From Shinella granuli (GTDB lineage Bacteria; Pseudomonadota; Alphaproteobacteria; Rhizobiales; Rhizobiaceae): a stretch of DNA of 64,000 bases. Below the pieces are notes generated by a model. That model saw only the letters and a program-made list of their open reading frames with translations, had not been told where the DNA came from and searched no databases. Shown in pieces: positions 43,628-52,154 of the stretch (position 1 is its first letter; each line of letters starts with the position of its first letter). The position numbers and the translations under genes were made by a program. The stretch is from contig NZ_SLVX01000001.1 in NCBI RefSeq assembly GCF_004341885.1, positions 434,001-498,000 on the forward strand, read 5' to 3'.

Positions 43628-44517
43628 CAGCCGGTCACGAAATCGGATCTGCGGTAGCCCTGGAGGTAGAGCAGGGCGGTGAGGTCGCCGTGGTCGATGC
43701 GGATCTTCGCCTCCGCCGCGACGGCCGGCTTGGCGTGCAGCGCGACGCCGGCGCCCGACAGGTGCAGCATGCCGAGGTCGTTCGCGCCGTCGCCGACAGC
43801 CATGGCTTCGTCCGGCGAGATGCCGAGCCGTTCGGAAATCTCGGTGAGAGCGTCGACCTTGGCCTGCTTGCCGAGGATCGGCTCGGCGACCGCGCCGGTG
43901 AGCTTGCCGTCGGCGTCGAGCAGCAGGTTGGCGCGGTTCTCGTCGAAGCCGAGCATGGCGGCGATGCGGCTCGTGAACACGGTGAAGCCGCCGGAGACGA
44001 GGGCGGTATAATACCCCTTGGCCTTCATCGTCGCGATCAGTTCGCGTCCGCCCGGCGTCAGCGTGATGCGCTTTTCGATGACCTCGTCGATGACGGAGAC
44101 GGGAAGCCCCTTGAGAAGGGCGACGCGCTCGCGAAGCGCGGGCTCGAAGGCGATCTCGCCGTTCATGGCGCGGGCGGTGATCGCCGCGACCTTGTCCTTG
44201 AGGCCGACTTCGGCGGCCAGTTCGTCGATGCATTCCTGGCCGATCATCGTCGAATCCATGTCGGCGATCAGCAGTTTCTTGCGCCGCGTTTCCGCTTCCT
44301 GGATGGCAAGATCGACCGGCTCGCCGCCGATGACGGCGCGGATTGCGGCCTCAGCGGCGCCAAGGTCGCTGCCGTCGCGCAGCGCGATGTCGCAGGCGAT
44401 GCCGTCGGCAAGCCAGTAAAGCCCGGATGCGTTGACCGCATCGGCGGCCTTTTCGGCAAGGCTGGGCGTCAGGACGGGATTTGACGGATTGGCGACAAGC
44501 GTGGCAACGAAAGCCAT
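43627..44517 (-). CDS. serB: Phosphoserine phosphatase
   Basis: A 296-residue enzyme that performs the last step of serine synthesis. The HAD motif I is IADMDSTMI with nucleophile D86 and D88, motif II in ALVSGGFTVF, and motif III-IV in KQAKVDALTEISERLG and AVGDGANDLGML. The first 75 residues form a small N-terminal domain. The ATG at 44517 is chosen because it gives the expected N-terminus (MAFVATLVANPSNPVLTPSLAEKA). The start codon overlaps that of divergent miaA (CATG), so there is no spacer between the genes. The downstream acetyltransferase is coupled. Confidence 0.95.
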   Translation of the reverse strand: MAFVATLVANPSNPVLTPSLAEKAADAVNASGLYWLADGIACDIALRDGSDLGAAEAAIRAVIGGEPVDLAIQEAETRRKKLLIADMDSTMIGQECIDELAAEVGLKDKVAAITARAMNGEIAFEPALRERVALLKGLPVSVIDEVIEKRITLTPGGRELIATMKAKGYYTALVSGGFTVFTSRIAAMLGFDENRANLLLDADGKLTGAVAEPILGKQAKVDALTEISERLGISPDEAMAVGDGANDLGMLHLSGAGVALHAKPAVAAEAKIRIDHGDLTALLYLQGYRRSDFVTG

Positions 44518-45445
44518 GATGAGAAACCTTGATCGAAAGCGGGACGCGATCCTGATAACGGGCCCGACGGCCAGCGGCAAGTCCGCGCTCGCCGTACGGC
44601 TGGCGGCCGAGCACGATGGCGTGGTGGTGAATGCCGACAGCATGCAGGTCTACGACACGCTGAACGTGCTCACCGCCCGCCCGCAGCCGGCGGATATGGC
44701 CGGCATCGAGCATCGGCTCTACGGCCATGTGCCGGCCGGCGCGGCCTATTCCACCGGCGACTGGCTGCGCGAGGCGGCGGCGGTCGTTGCGGAATTGCGG
44801 CAGCGGGAGAAACTGCCTGTCTTTGTCGGCGGCACGGGGCTTTATTTCCGCGCGCTGACGGGCGGGCTCTCCGACATGCCCGCCATCCCCGAAGCTGTCC
44901 GCGCCCACCTGCGCGGCCGCCTCGCGGACGAGGGGGCAGAAGCCCTCTACCGTGACCTTGAGGCGCGCGATGCGCAGACGGCGGTGCGCCTCAAGCCGGG
45001 CGACGGGCAGCGCATCGTGCGGGCGCTGGAGGTGCTGGAGGCGACGGGGCAGTCGATCTCGGCCTTCCAGGCGGCGGCAGGACCGGCCGTCATTGATGCG
45101 GACCGGGCGGAGAAACTCGTCGTCCTGCCGGACCGGGCAGTGCTTGCCGCCCGCATCGACCGGCGTTTCGCAGACATGCTGGCATCCGGCGCGGTGGAGG
45201 AGGTGCAGGCCCTGCTGGCGCTCGATCTTTCCCCCGCCATGCCCGTCATGAAGGCGATCGGCGTGCCGCAGATCACGGCGATGCTGGCCGGGACGATGAG
45301 TGCGGCGGAGGTTGTCGAGCGTGGCGCGGCGGCGACGCGGCAATATGCCAAGCGCCAGATGACCTGGTTCCGCAACCAGCTCGACGAGAGCTGGCGGCGC
45401 ATCGATCCGCTGGCCGCAGAAGGCACGCCCGGCGCGGGTGCGTAG
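44516..45445 (+). CDS. miaA: tRNA dimethylallyltransferase
   Basis: A 309-residue enzyme that adds a dimethylallyl group to A37 of UNN-decoding tRNAs. The P-loop GPTASGKSALAVRLA is near residues 15-30, followed by NADSMQVYDTLNVLTARP, and VGGTGLYFRALTGGL. The C-terminal zinc-free region ends RQYAKRQMTWFRNQLDE. ATG 44516 or ATG 44519 are both possible starts; the first overlaps the serB start codon on the other strand by two bases. The promoter must lie inside serB. Confidence 0.95.
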   Translation: MMRNLDRKRDAILITGPTASGKSALAVRLAAEHDGVVVNADSMQVYDTLNVLTARPQPADMAGIEHRLYGHVPAGAAYSTGDWLREAAAVVAELRQREKLPVFVGGTGLYFRALTGGLSDMPAIPEAVRAHLRGRLADEGAEALYRDLEARDAQTAVRLKPGDGQRIVRALEVLEATGQSISAFQAAAGPAVIDADRAEKLVVLPDRAVLAARIDRRFADMLASGAVEEVQALLALDLSPAMPVMKAIGVPQITAMLAGTMSAAEVVERGAAATRQYAKRQMTWFRNQLDESWRRIDPLAAEGTPGAGA

Positions 45446-45462
45446 CGGTCGGTGGAAACGTC

Positions 45463-47532
45463 TCAGCGCCGGATCAGGCTGCTCAGCGGCTTCTTGAGAA
45501 GCTGTTCGCGGATGGAGCCCTCGCGCCGCGGCTCCTGCTGCTCGCCGAAGGCGGGCGCGGGGCGTGTTGCCGGCTGGCGATAGGGATCGGCCGCCGGGCG
45601 CTGCGGCTCGGAGGTCAATTCCCGGCGGATCGCCTCGAACCGTTCCTGGGGCGAGGGGTCGTAGGCGCCCTGGGCGCCCGGCAGCATGTCGGGCCGGTAC
45701 GGCTCGTGCTGGAGCGGCTGGGCGGCGGGACGCGCGGCCTCTGCGGCCCGCAGCGTCTCGACATAGTCTTCCTCGTCCTCGTAGGGCGCATCCTCGTAGC
45801 CGGTCGGCAACGGGGTGTTCTGGCCCTGGGCGGCGAGGTAGGAACTCTGGAAGCCGGAAATGTCGGGCCCGGTGATGGCGCGCATGCGGGCGACGATGGA
45901 GCGCAGGTCGACGCTTTGCGGCGTCTCGTCGCTGATCTTGACGCCGGTGCCGTTCGCCTTCGGCAGGCGATTGGCCTCGACGCGCGAAAAGCGCATACGC
46001 ATCGGCACGGCCACGGCCTCGCCGAAGGCGATCGCCTCGCCATTGCCGATGGAGGAGATGAAGCTGGTCGTCGAGGACGATGAGTTGGGGATCGCCGAGC
46101 GGATGATCTCCTGGTCGTGCTCGTTGGCAAGGCGCATGGCGAAGATCGTCGAGCACTGGGAGAGGATCGTCGGGTCGAGCTCGCCGGGGCGCTGGGTGAT
46201 GATGCCGAGCGAGACGCCGTATTTGCGGCCTTCCTTGGCGATGCGGGCGATGGCCTGGCGCGTCGGCATGAAGCCGAGCTTCATGTCGGCCGGCACGTAG
46301 CGGTGCGCCTCCTCGCAGACGACGAGCATGTGCACGCCGCCATTGCTCCAAAGGCCGATCTCGAAGGCCATGCGGCAGAGCACGGAGGCGACCGAATTGA
46401 CGACTTCGGAAGGAATGCCGGCGAGCTGGAAGGTCGTCACCGGCTTGCCGTCGCCGGGAATGCGGAAGATGCGGGCGATCGTATCGAGGATCGTGTCGGT
46501 GATCGTGTTCGAGGAGAACATGAAATGGTAGCGCGGGTCGTTGATCGCCGACATGATCTTGACCTTGAGCGAGCGCAGGTGCGGCTTTTCCGCCCGGCCC
46601 TCCAGGCGCCCGATGCGCTCGTCGACGAGGGCGAGCAGGTCGGCGATGCGGAAGGGCACCGGCGTATCGGCCGTCACCGAGCTTTTCTCGCTGCTGCGGC
46701 GCATCAGGCCGTTGTCGCTCGATCCGCGGAAGGCGCGCTTGGCCTCCGGGATCAGGTCGCGCAGGATGTCCATCTCCTCCGGCACCGGCGGGCGGCCGCG
46801 GAAGACGACTTCGGCGAATTCCTCCAGCCGGAACAGCCAGAAGGGCAGGTCCAGCGTGTCGGTGTCGATGATGACTGCAAGATCGCCGAAGGCGGAAGCG
46901 AATTCGTTGTGCGGGTCGAGAATGAGCACGCGCAGGCGCGGATCGGCCTGGATCGCCTTGTGCAGCAGCAGCGTGACGGCGGTGGACTTGCCGACGCCGG
47001 TCGTGCCGACGATGGCGAAGTGCTTCTCCAGCATGGAGGGCACGTGGATCGTCGCGTCGATCGTCTCGTCCTGCGTCAGCTTGCCGATGGCGCAGACATC
47101 GTTCTTGCCGGTGTCGTAGACCTTGGCGAGATCCGAAGCGCGGATGCGATGGGCGATGGCGCCGAGATGCGGATAGTCGGTGATGCCGGCGGAAAATTCC
47201 TCGCGGCCATCGGCGCTGACATGCACTTCGCCCAGCAGCTCGACCTCGATGCGGAAGACCGTGTCGTGGTTCTCCACCCAGCTTTGCTGGTCGGTGGACA
47301 TGGAATAGACGAGCGCGACGATCCGGTTGCGGCCGACGGAGATGGAAATCAGTCGGCCGACGGCCCACAGTTCCGTGAGCGCCGTTTCCCCGCCTTCGGC
47401 GACGGCGCTGATGGTGGCATGCGAGCCGTTGCAGGCGACGACGCGGCCGAGCAGGCGGTTGCCCGTCGAAACGCCGTCCCGGCGCTCCTGCTCCCCAGCC
47501 ACGATGGAACTTTGAAAATCACTGTTCAGCAA
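45463..47532 (-). CDS. HerA-like/DUF87 ATP-binding protein
   Basis: A 689-residue ATPase. An N-terminal HAS-barrel-like region (LLGRVVACNGSHATISAV) precedes the P-loop FAIVGTTGVGKSTAVTLLLHKAI near 180. The Walker B is HMLVVCEEAHRYVP, with a later IITQRPGELDPTILSQC. The C-terminal 120 residues are Pro/Arg/Glu-rich and end in KKPLSSLIRR. HerA hexamers pump DNA with NurA nuclease, but no NurA gene is here. The TTG at 47532 is a real start candidate because AGGAG is 9 bp upstream. It is divergent from the ilv leader. Confidence 0.88.
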   Translation of the reverse strand: MLNSDFQSSIVAGEQERRDGVSTGNRLLGRVVACNGSHATISAVAEGGETALTELWAVGRLISISVGRNRIVALVYSMSTDQQSWVENHDTVFRIEVELLGEVHVSADGREEFSAGITDYPHLGAIAHRIRASDLAKVYDTGKNDVCAIGKLTQDETIDATIHVPSMLEKHFAIVGTTGVGKSTAVTLLLHKAIQADPRLRVLILDPHNEFASAFGDLAVIIDTDTLDLPFWLFRLEEFAEVVFRGRPPVPEEMDILRDLIPEAKRAFRGSSDNGLMRRSSEKSSVTADTPVPFRIADLLALVDERIGRLEGRAEKPHLRSLKVKIMSAINDPRYHFMFSSNTITDTILDTIARIFRIPGDGKPVTTFQLAGIPSEVVNSVASVLCRMAFEIGLWSNGGVHMLVVCEEAHRYVPADMKLGFMPTRQAIARIAKEGRKYGVSLGIITQRPGELDPTILSQCSTIFAMRLANEHDQEIIRSAIPNSSSSTTSFISSIGNGEAIAFGEAVAVPMRMRFSRVEANRLPKANGTGVKISDETPQSVDLRSIVARMRAITGPDISGFQSSYLAAQGQNTPLPTGYEDAPYEDEEDYVETLRAAEAARPAAQPLQHEPYRPDMLPGAQGAYDPSPQERFEAIRRELTSEPQRPAADPYRQPATRPAPAFGEQQEPRREGSIREQLLKKPLSSLIRR

Positions 47533-47667
47533 TCACGGCACTCCTTGCCATCAAAGGCGAAGTCTAACGGCTGGCGCTTAATAAGACGTTTCGTCATGAT
47601 GCATCCCTGGATTGCAATTTCGGAGATATGCGCGAATCCGTGCCGTTTCGAAACAGACGGAAAGGCG

Positions 47668-47696
47668 TTGACGCGCGTGGGCTTTGCCGTTAACAC
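47668..47696 (+). promoter_or_regulatory. Promoter of the ilv leader and operon
   Basis: TTGACG (47668-47673) and TAACAC (47691-47696) are 17 bp apart. Transcription would start near 47702-47704, right at the leader ATG (47705), which would make the leader mRNA leaderless. Confidence 0.65.
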
Positions 47697-47704
47697 TTCG
47701 CCCC

Positions 47705-47764
47705 ATGAAAAATCTGACCTCTATCATTCTTGTGGTGGGAACGCGCATGGGCAGGGTGGTGTAA
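47705..47764 (+). CDS. ilv operon leader peptide
   Basis: A 19-codon frame encoding MKNLTSIILVVGTRMGRVV. Eight of its residues are Leu, Ile or Val, which fits ribosome-mediated attenuation in response to branched-chain amino acid levels. It has no ribosome site and starts at or next to the predicted transcript 5' end, as is known for the trp leader of rhizobia. It runs into the attenuator stems and ends 33 bp before the terminator stem. Confidence 0.85.
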   Translation: MKNLTSIILVVGTRMGRVV

Positions 47765-47821
47765 CCACCCGGCGAAAGCACCCATGCGCGGTAAGCAGGC
47801 TCCTCCAAGGGGCCTTTTTTT
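47743..47821 (+). promoter_or_regulatory. ilv transcription attenuator
   Basis: A long hairpin pairs GCGCATGGG (47743-47751) with CCCATGCGC (47781-47789) and holds an inner GGGTGGT/ACCACCC stem at the leader stop. After it comes the terminator GGCTCC-TCCAA-GGGGCC (47798-47814) with seven T. The start of the main pairing is in the leader codons, so ribosome stalling at the Val codons would change which stem forms. Confidence 0.85.
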
Positions 47822-47875
47822 ATGCCCAGAAATTCGATAATCACCCGAAATACGAAAGAGACGGACGGAAATCCG

Positions 47876-49654
47876 ATGAGCGGAACAGAAAATCAGATGA
47901 CGGGCGCCGAAATTGTCTTGCAGGCCCTGAAAGACAATGGCGTGGAACATATCTTCGGCTATCCGGGCGGTGCCGTCCTGCCGATCTATGACGAGATCTT
48001 CCAGCAGGACGACATCGAGCACATCCTGGTGCGCCACGAGCAGGGCGCCGGCCACATGGCCGAAGGCTATGCCCGCTCCACCGGCAAGGTCGGCGTCATG
48101 CTCGTCACCTCGGGTCCGGGCGCGACCAATGCCGTCACGCCGCTGCAGGACGCGTTGATGGATTCCATCCCGCTCGTCTGCCTCACCGGTCAGGTTCCGA
48201 CCACGCTCATCGGATCGGACGCCTTCCAGGAATGCGACACGGTCGGCATCACGCGCCCCTGCACCAAGCACAACTGGCTGGTCAAGGACGTCAACGATCT
48301 CGCCCGCATCATCCACGAGGCCTTCCGCATCGCGCAGTCCGGCCGTCCCGGTCCCGTCGTCGTCGATATCCCGAAGGACGTCCAGTTCGCGACCGGCACC
48401 TATACGCCGCCCTCCGCAGCGCCCATCCAGAAGAGCTACCAGCCGAAGCTGCAGGGCGATGCGAACCAGATCGCGGCTGCCGTCAGCCTGATGCGCTCGG
48501 CCCGCCGGCCGATCATCTATTCCGGCGGCGGCGTCGTGAATTCCGGGCCGGAAGCCTCGCGCCTGCTGCGCGAGCTGGTCGAGATCACCGGCTTCCCGAT
48601 CACCTCGACGCTGATGGGCCTTGGTGCCTATCCGGCCTCCGGCAAGAACTGGCTGGGCATGCTGGGCATGCACGGATCCTACGAGGCGAACATGGCGATG
48701 CATGACTGCGACGTCATGGTCTGCATCGGTGCGCGCTTCGACGACCGCATCACCGGCCGCCTTAACGCCTTTTCGCCGAACTCGAAGAAGATCCACATCG
48801 ACATCGACCCGTCCTCGATCAACAAGAACGTCCGTGTCGACGTTCCGATCCTCGGCGATGTCGGCGCGATCCTGGAGGACATGGTCCGCCAGTGGCGTGC
48901 TGCCGCGAAGGATTACGACAAGGCGGTCCAGAACGACTGGTGGACGTCGATCGCCAAGTGGCGCGCGCGCAACTCGTTCGCCTACAAGGCGAGCGACGAC
49001 GTGATCATGCCGCAATATGCGATCCAGCGGCTCTACGAACTGACCAAGGACCGCGACACCTACATCACGACGGAAGTCGGCCAGCACCAGATGTGGGCGG
49101 CGCAGTTCTACGGCTTCGAGCAGCCGAACCGCTGGATGACCTCGGGCGGCCTCGGCACGATGGGCTACGGCTTCCCGGCGGCGATCGGCGTGCAGGTCGC
49201 GCACCGCGACAGCCTCGTCATCGACATCGCGGGCGATGCCTCGATCCAGATGTGCATCCAGGAGATGAGCTGTGCGGTCCAGTATAACCTGCCGGTCAAG
49301 ATCTTCATCCTGAACAACCAGTATATGGGCATGGTGCGCCAGTGGCAGCAGCTCCTGCATGGCAACCGCCTGTCGAATTCCTACACGGAGGCGATGCCTG
49401 ACTTCGTCAAGCTCGCGGAAGCCTATGGCGGTGTCGGCATCGCCTGCGACAAGCCCGGCGATCTCGACGGTGCGATCCAGGAGATGATCGACGTCAAGCG
49501 CCCGGTCATCTTCGACTGCCGCGTGGCGAACCTTGCCAACTGCTTCCCGATGATCCCTTCGGGCAAGGCGCACAATGAAATGCTGCTGCCCGACGAGGCC
49601 ACGGACGAAGCGGTCGCCAATGCGATCGACGCCAAGGGCCGCCAGCTCGTTTGA
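47876..49654 (+). CDS. ilvB: Acetolactate synthase, large (catalytic) subunit
   Basis: A 592-residue TPP enzyme, the first common step of branched-chain amino acid synthesis. The N-terminus MTGAEIVLQALKDNGVEHIFGYPGGAVLPIYDEI carries the catalytic Glu region of RHEQGAGHMAEGYAR just after. FAD-region residues follow in the middle domain. The TPP motif is GDASIQMCIQEM...FILNNQ. The ATG at 47876 is preferred; an in-frame ATG at 47822 lies on the terminator T-run and would add 18 residues. It is followed by the small subunit gene. Confidence 0.96.
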   Translation: MSGTENQMTGAEIVLQALKDNGVEHIFGYPGGAVLPIYDEIFQQDDIEHILVRHEQGAGHMAEGYARSTGKVGVMLVTSGPGATNAVTPLQDALMDSIPLVCLTGQVPTTLIGSDAFQECDTVGITRPCTKHNWLVKDVNDLARIIHEAFRIAQSGRPGPVVVDIPKDVQFATGTYTPPSAAPIQKSYQPKLQGDANQIAAAVSLMRSARRPIIYSGGGVVNSGPEASRLLRELVEITGFPITSTLMGLGAYPASGKNWLGMLGMHGSYEANMAMHDCDVMVCIGARFDDRITGRLNAFSPNSKKIHIDIDPSSINKNVRVDVPILGDVGAILEDMVRQWRAAAKDYDKAVQNDWWTSIAKWRARNSFAYKASDDVIMPQYAIQRLYELTKDRDTYITTEVGQHQMWAAQFYGFEQPNRWMTSGGLGTMGYGFPAAIGVQVAHRDSLVIDIAGDASIQMCIQEMSCAVQYNLPVKIFILNNQYMGMVRQWQQLLHGNRLSNSYTEAMPDFVKLAEAYGGVGIACDKPGDLDGAIQEMIDVKRPVIFDCRVANLANCFPMIPSGKAHNEMLLPDEATDEAVANAIDAKGRQLV

Positions 49655-49665
49655 TGGAAAGGAGA

Positions 49666-49709
49666 GCAATTCCAGCAAAAGCGTGAAGCGGTTTTGCGTT
49701 TGGAATTGC
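49666..49709. repeat. 44 bp palindrome between ilvB and ilvN
   Basis: GCAATTCCA (49666-49674) pairs with TGGAATTGC (49701-49709), and inside GCAAAA with TTTTGC. Palindromes of this shape are frequent in rhizobial genomes. It lies just after the ilvB stop and could tune the expression ratio of the two subunits or stabilise the upstream mRNA. Confidence 0.8.
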
Positions 49710-49725
49710 GTGAGGAAAGAAGATC

Positions 49726-50298
49726 ATGAACGCACACCTTCAGCCCACGGGCTCCGCCTATTTCATCGCCAAGGAAACCCAGGTCGCGGAGAGCCACACG
49801 CTCTCCGTGCTGGTCGACAACGAGCCGGGCGTGCTTGCCCGCGTCATCGGCCTGTTCTCCGGCCGCGGGTACAACATCGAGAGCCTCACGGTTTCCGAGA
49901 CCGAGCATGAGGCGCACCTTTCGCGCATCACCATCGTGACGCGCGGCACGCCCGGTGTTCTCGAACAGATCAAGTCGCAGCTCGAGCGCATCGTGCCGGT
50001 GCACCGGGTCGTCGATCTCACCGTCCGCGCCAAGACGATGGGCCAGGAACGGCCGATCGAGCGGGAGGTCGCGCTGGTCAAGGTCACGGGGGCCGGCGAA
50101 TTGCGCGCGGAAACCCTGCGCCTTGCCGATGCCTTCCACGCCAAGGTCGTCGATGCGACCACCGAGCATTTCATCTTCGAGATCACCGGCAAGTCGTCCA
50201 AGGTCGACCAGTTCGTGGCGGTCATGAAGCCGCTCGGCCTCAGCGAAGTGTGCCGCACGGGCATCGCCGCGATGAATCGCGGTCCGCAGGGCATGTGA
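49726..50298 (+). CDS. ilvN: Acetolactate synthase, small (regulatory) subunit
   Basis: A 190-residue subunit with an N-terminal ACT domain (SHTLSVLVDNEPGVLARVIGLFSGRGYNIESLTVS) that binds valine and gives feedback inhibition, and a C-terminal domain (REVALVKVTG...ETLRLADAFHAKVVDATTEHF) typical of IlvH. It activates the large subunit. It is 71 bp after ilvB, in the same operon, with a palindrome in the gap. Confidence 0.95.
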   Translation: MNAHLQPTGSAYFIAKETQVAESHTLSVLVDNEPGVLARVIGLFSGRGYNIESLTVSETEHEAHLSRITIVTRGTPGVLEQIKSQLERIVPVHRVVDLTVRAKTMGQERPIEREVALVKVTGAGELRAETLRLADAFHAKVVDATTEHFIFEITGKSSKVDQFVAVMKPLGLSEVCRTGIAAMNRGPQGM

Positions 50299-50388
50299 GC
50301 GGGTAGGGGGGCGGAAGCCTTCAGACGTGTTCGACCGGCGTCAGCCTCCCGGTGTATTGACGGGCGACTGGACCTAAAAACCTCTCCT

Positions 50389-50480
50389 CCGTCATCCTCG
50401 GGCTTGACCCGAGGATCCACATTCCGCGGCCCGCCTTGAGTTCGTGGTATGGATCCTCGGGTCAAGCCCGAGGATGACGG
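50389..50480. repeat. Palindromic repeat doublet, family B (second copy)
   Basis: Perfect 31 bp inverted ends, 50389-50419 and 50450-50480, built on the same CCTCGGGTCAAGCCCGAGG hairpin as the element at 11405-11530. It follows ilvN and may serve as its terminator. Confidence 0.87.
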
Positions 50481-50553
50481 CAGAGGGCGGGGCGAGGCGA
50501 GGTGTAAAACGTATGGCAGGGGCCTGCCGCCCAAGCGCGGACGCCCCTTCCTT

Positions 50554-51399
50554 TCAGATCATCTCCAGCGGCCGCTTGCGCGTCGGCGGCGGGAAGGCGT
50601 CGTCGAGGAGGCGGAGGTCTTCCGAGGTCAGGCGGATTTCGGCGGCGTGGAAGTTTTCGCGCACGCGGTCCGGCGAGCCGGATTTCGGGATGGCGATGAC
50701 GCCGGGCCTCGTCAGGAGGAAGGCGAGGGCGACCTGGGCGGCGCTCGCCTTGTGGATGCGGCCGATCTCCTCCAGCACCGGGTGGCCGACGAGGCGGCCC
50801 TCGTCGAGCGGCGAATAGGCCATGATCGGGATGCCCTGCACCTGGCTCCAGCGCAGGAGATCGAACTCGATGCCGCGGCGGGACAGGTTGTAGAGCACCT
50901 GGTTGGCGGCGGGACGGGCGGGCTCGGCGGCGTCGAGCAGTTCCAGCATGTCGTCCTTGTCGAAGTTGGAGACGCCCCAGGCGCCGATCTTGCCCTCAGC
51001 CTTCAGCATCTCGAAGGCCTCGACCGTCTCGGCAAGCGGATGGCGGCCGCGCCAGTGCAGGAGGTAGAGGTCGACATGGTCGGTGCCGAGGCGCTTCAGG
51101 CTTGCCTCGCAGGCGGCGATCGTGCCGCTGCGGCTGGCATTGTAGGGCAGCACCTTGCTGACGAGGTACACCGCATCGCGCCGCCCCCGGATCGCCTCGC
51201 CGACCACGGTCTCGGCGCCGCCGTCGGCATACATTTCCGCCGTGTCGATCAGCGTCATGCCGAGGTCGATGCCGGCGCGCAGGCTGTTCGCCTCCTCGGC
51301 CATCGAGGCATCGCCTTCGCCCATGTGCCAGGTGCCGAGGCCAAGGGCCGGTACCTGCCGACCGCCGGGGAAGGTGACTGCCGGTAGTTCCGCTTTCAT
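50554..51399 (-). CDS. Aldo/keto reductase
   Basis: A 281-residue NADPH-dependent reductase. The (alpha/beta)8 barrel marks are [34 protein letters not shown] with the Asp and catalytic Tyr, VYLVSKVLP with Lys, [13 protein letters not shown] with His, and [15 protein letters not shown] for cofactor binding. It is closest to the general aldo/keto reductases of bacteria that detoxify carbonyls; substrate is unknown. GGAG lies 6 bp before the ATG at 51399. It is divergent from a LysE-type exporter. Confidence 0.92.
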   Translation of the reverse strand: MKAELPAVTFPGGRQVPALGLGTWHMGEGDASMAEEANSLRAGIDLGMTLIDTAEMYADGGAETVVGEAIRGRRDAVYLVSKVLPYNASRSGTIAACEASLKRLGTDHVDLYLLHWRGRHPLAETVEAFEMLKAEGKIGAWGVSNFDKDDMLELLDAAEPARPAANQVLYNLSRRGIEFDLLRWSQVQGIPIMAYSPLDEGRLVGHPVLEEIGRIHKASAAQVALAFLLTRPGVIAIPKSGSPDRVRENFHAAEIRLTSEDLRLLDDAFPPPTRKRPLEMI

Positions 51400-51525
51400 G
51401 GTGCGCTCCGCTTGCAAGGGCCATGCATCAGCCATCCGAATTGCATGCATGACAAGAATTGGCTGGTCGTTGCAAGGAGATGGACTATCAATCGAAAAAA
51501 ACAACCGGGTTATTCAGGACCTCCC

Positions 51526-52119
51526 ATGCAGATCGAGATTTTTCTGGCGCTTCTGGTCTTCGCCTTCACCACCTCCATCACCCCCGGCCCGAACAACATG
51601 ATGCTCTTCGCCTCCGGCGTGAACTTCGGTTTCGTGCGCACGATCCCGCATATGTGCGGCATCGGCGTCGGTTTCCTCGTGCTGCTGCTCGCCGTCGGCT
51701 TCGGGCTCGGCGCGCTGCTGGAGGCCGTCCCGCTGGTCTATACGCTGCTGAAATTCGCGGGCGGTGCCTATCTCATCTGGATCGCCTGGAAGATCGGCAC
51801 GTCGCGCTCGCTGAGCGAAGGCAAGACGGGGGCGCGGCCGATGAGCTTCCTTGAGGCAGCCGCCTTCCAGTGGGTCAACCCGAAGGCCTGGGTGATGGCC
51901 GTCTCCGCCATGGCGACCTATACGAACGCGGCGAACTACACGATGAGCGTGCTGATCGTCGGCATCGCCTTCGCCATCGTCAATTTCCCCAGCGTCTCCA
52001 CTTGGGCCGGCTTCGGCTCGGCGCTGCGCCAGTGGCTCTCCGATCCGGTGCGGCTGAAATGGTTCAACATGACGATGGCCCTGCTGCTCGTCGCAAGCCT
52101 CTGGCCGATGCTGCGCTAG
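51526..52119 (+). CDS. LysE-family amino acid exporter
   Basis: A 197-residue membrane protein. The N-terminus FLALLVFAFTTSITPGPNNMMLFASGVNFGF has the TPGPNN motif of the LysE/RhtB family, and further segments are VGFLVLLLAVGFGLGALL, LKFAGGAYLIWIAWKIG and MALLLVASLWPM. About six membrane segments are expected. It probably exports an amino acid or a related amine. The ATG at 51526 has AGGA upstream. The nitrile hydratase operon begins 35 bp later on the same strand. Confidence 0.9.
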   Translation: MQIEIFLALLVFAFTTSITPGPNNMMLFASGVNFGFVRTIPHMCGIGVGFLVLLLAVGFGLGALLEAVPLVYTLLKFAGGAYLIWIAWKIGTSRSLSEGKTGARPMSFLEAAAFQWVNPKAWVMAVSAMATYTNAANYTMSVLIVGIAFAIVNFPSVSTWAGFGSALRQWLSDPVRLKWFNMTMALLLVASLWPMLR

Positions 52120-52154
52120 GCGCGTAAAAGGAAAGCCGGAGCGGAGGGACCGCC

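Noticed and set aside
44351-47368. A 1005-codon minus-strand frame over miaA and the HerA-like gene
   Set aside because: It crosses two real genes in another frame and is extremely rich in Arg, His, Pro and Ala, typical of a frame shadow.
47822-47875. An upstream ATG as the ilvB start
   Set aside because: It lies on the terminator T-run, has no ribosome site, and would add 18 residues before the family N-terminus. ATG 47876 fits better.
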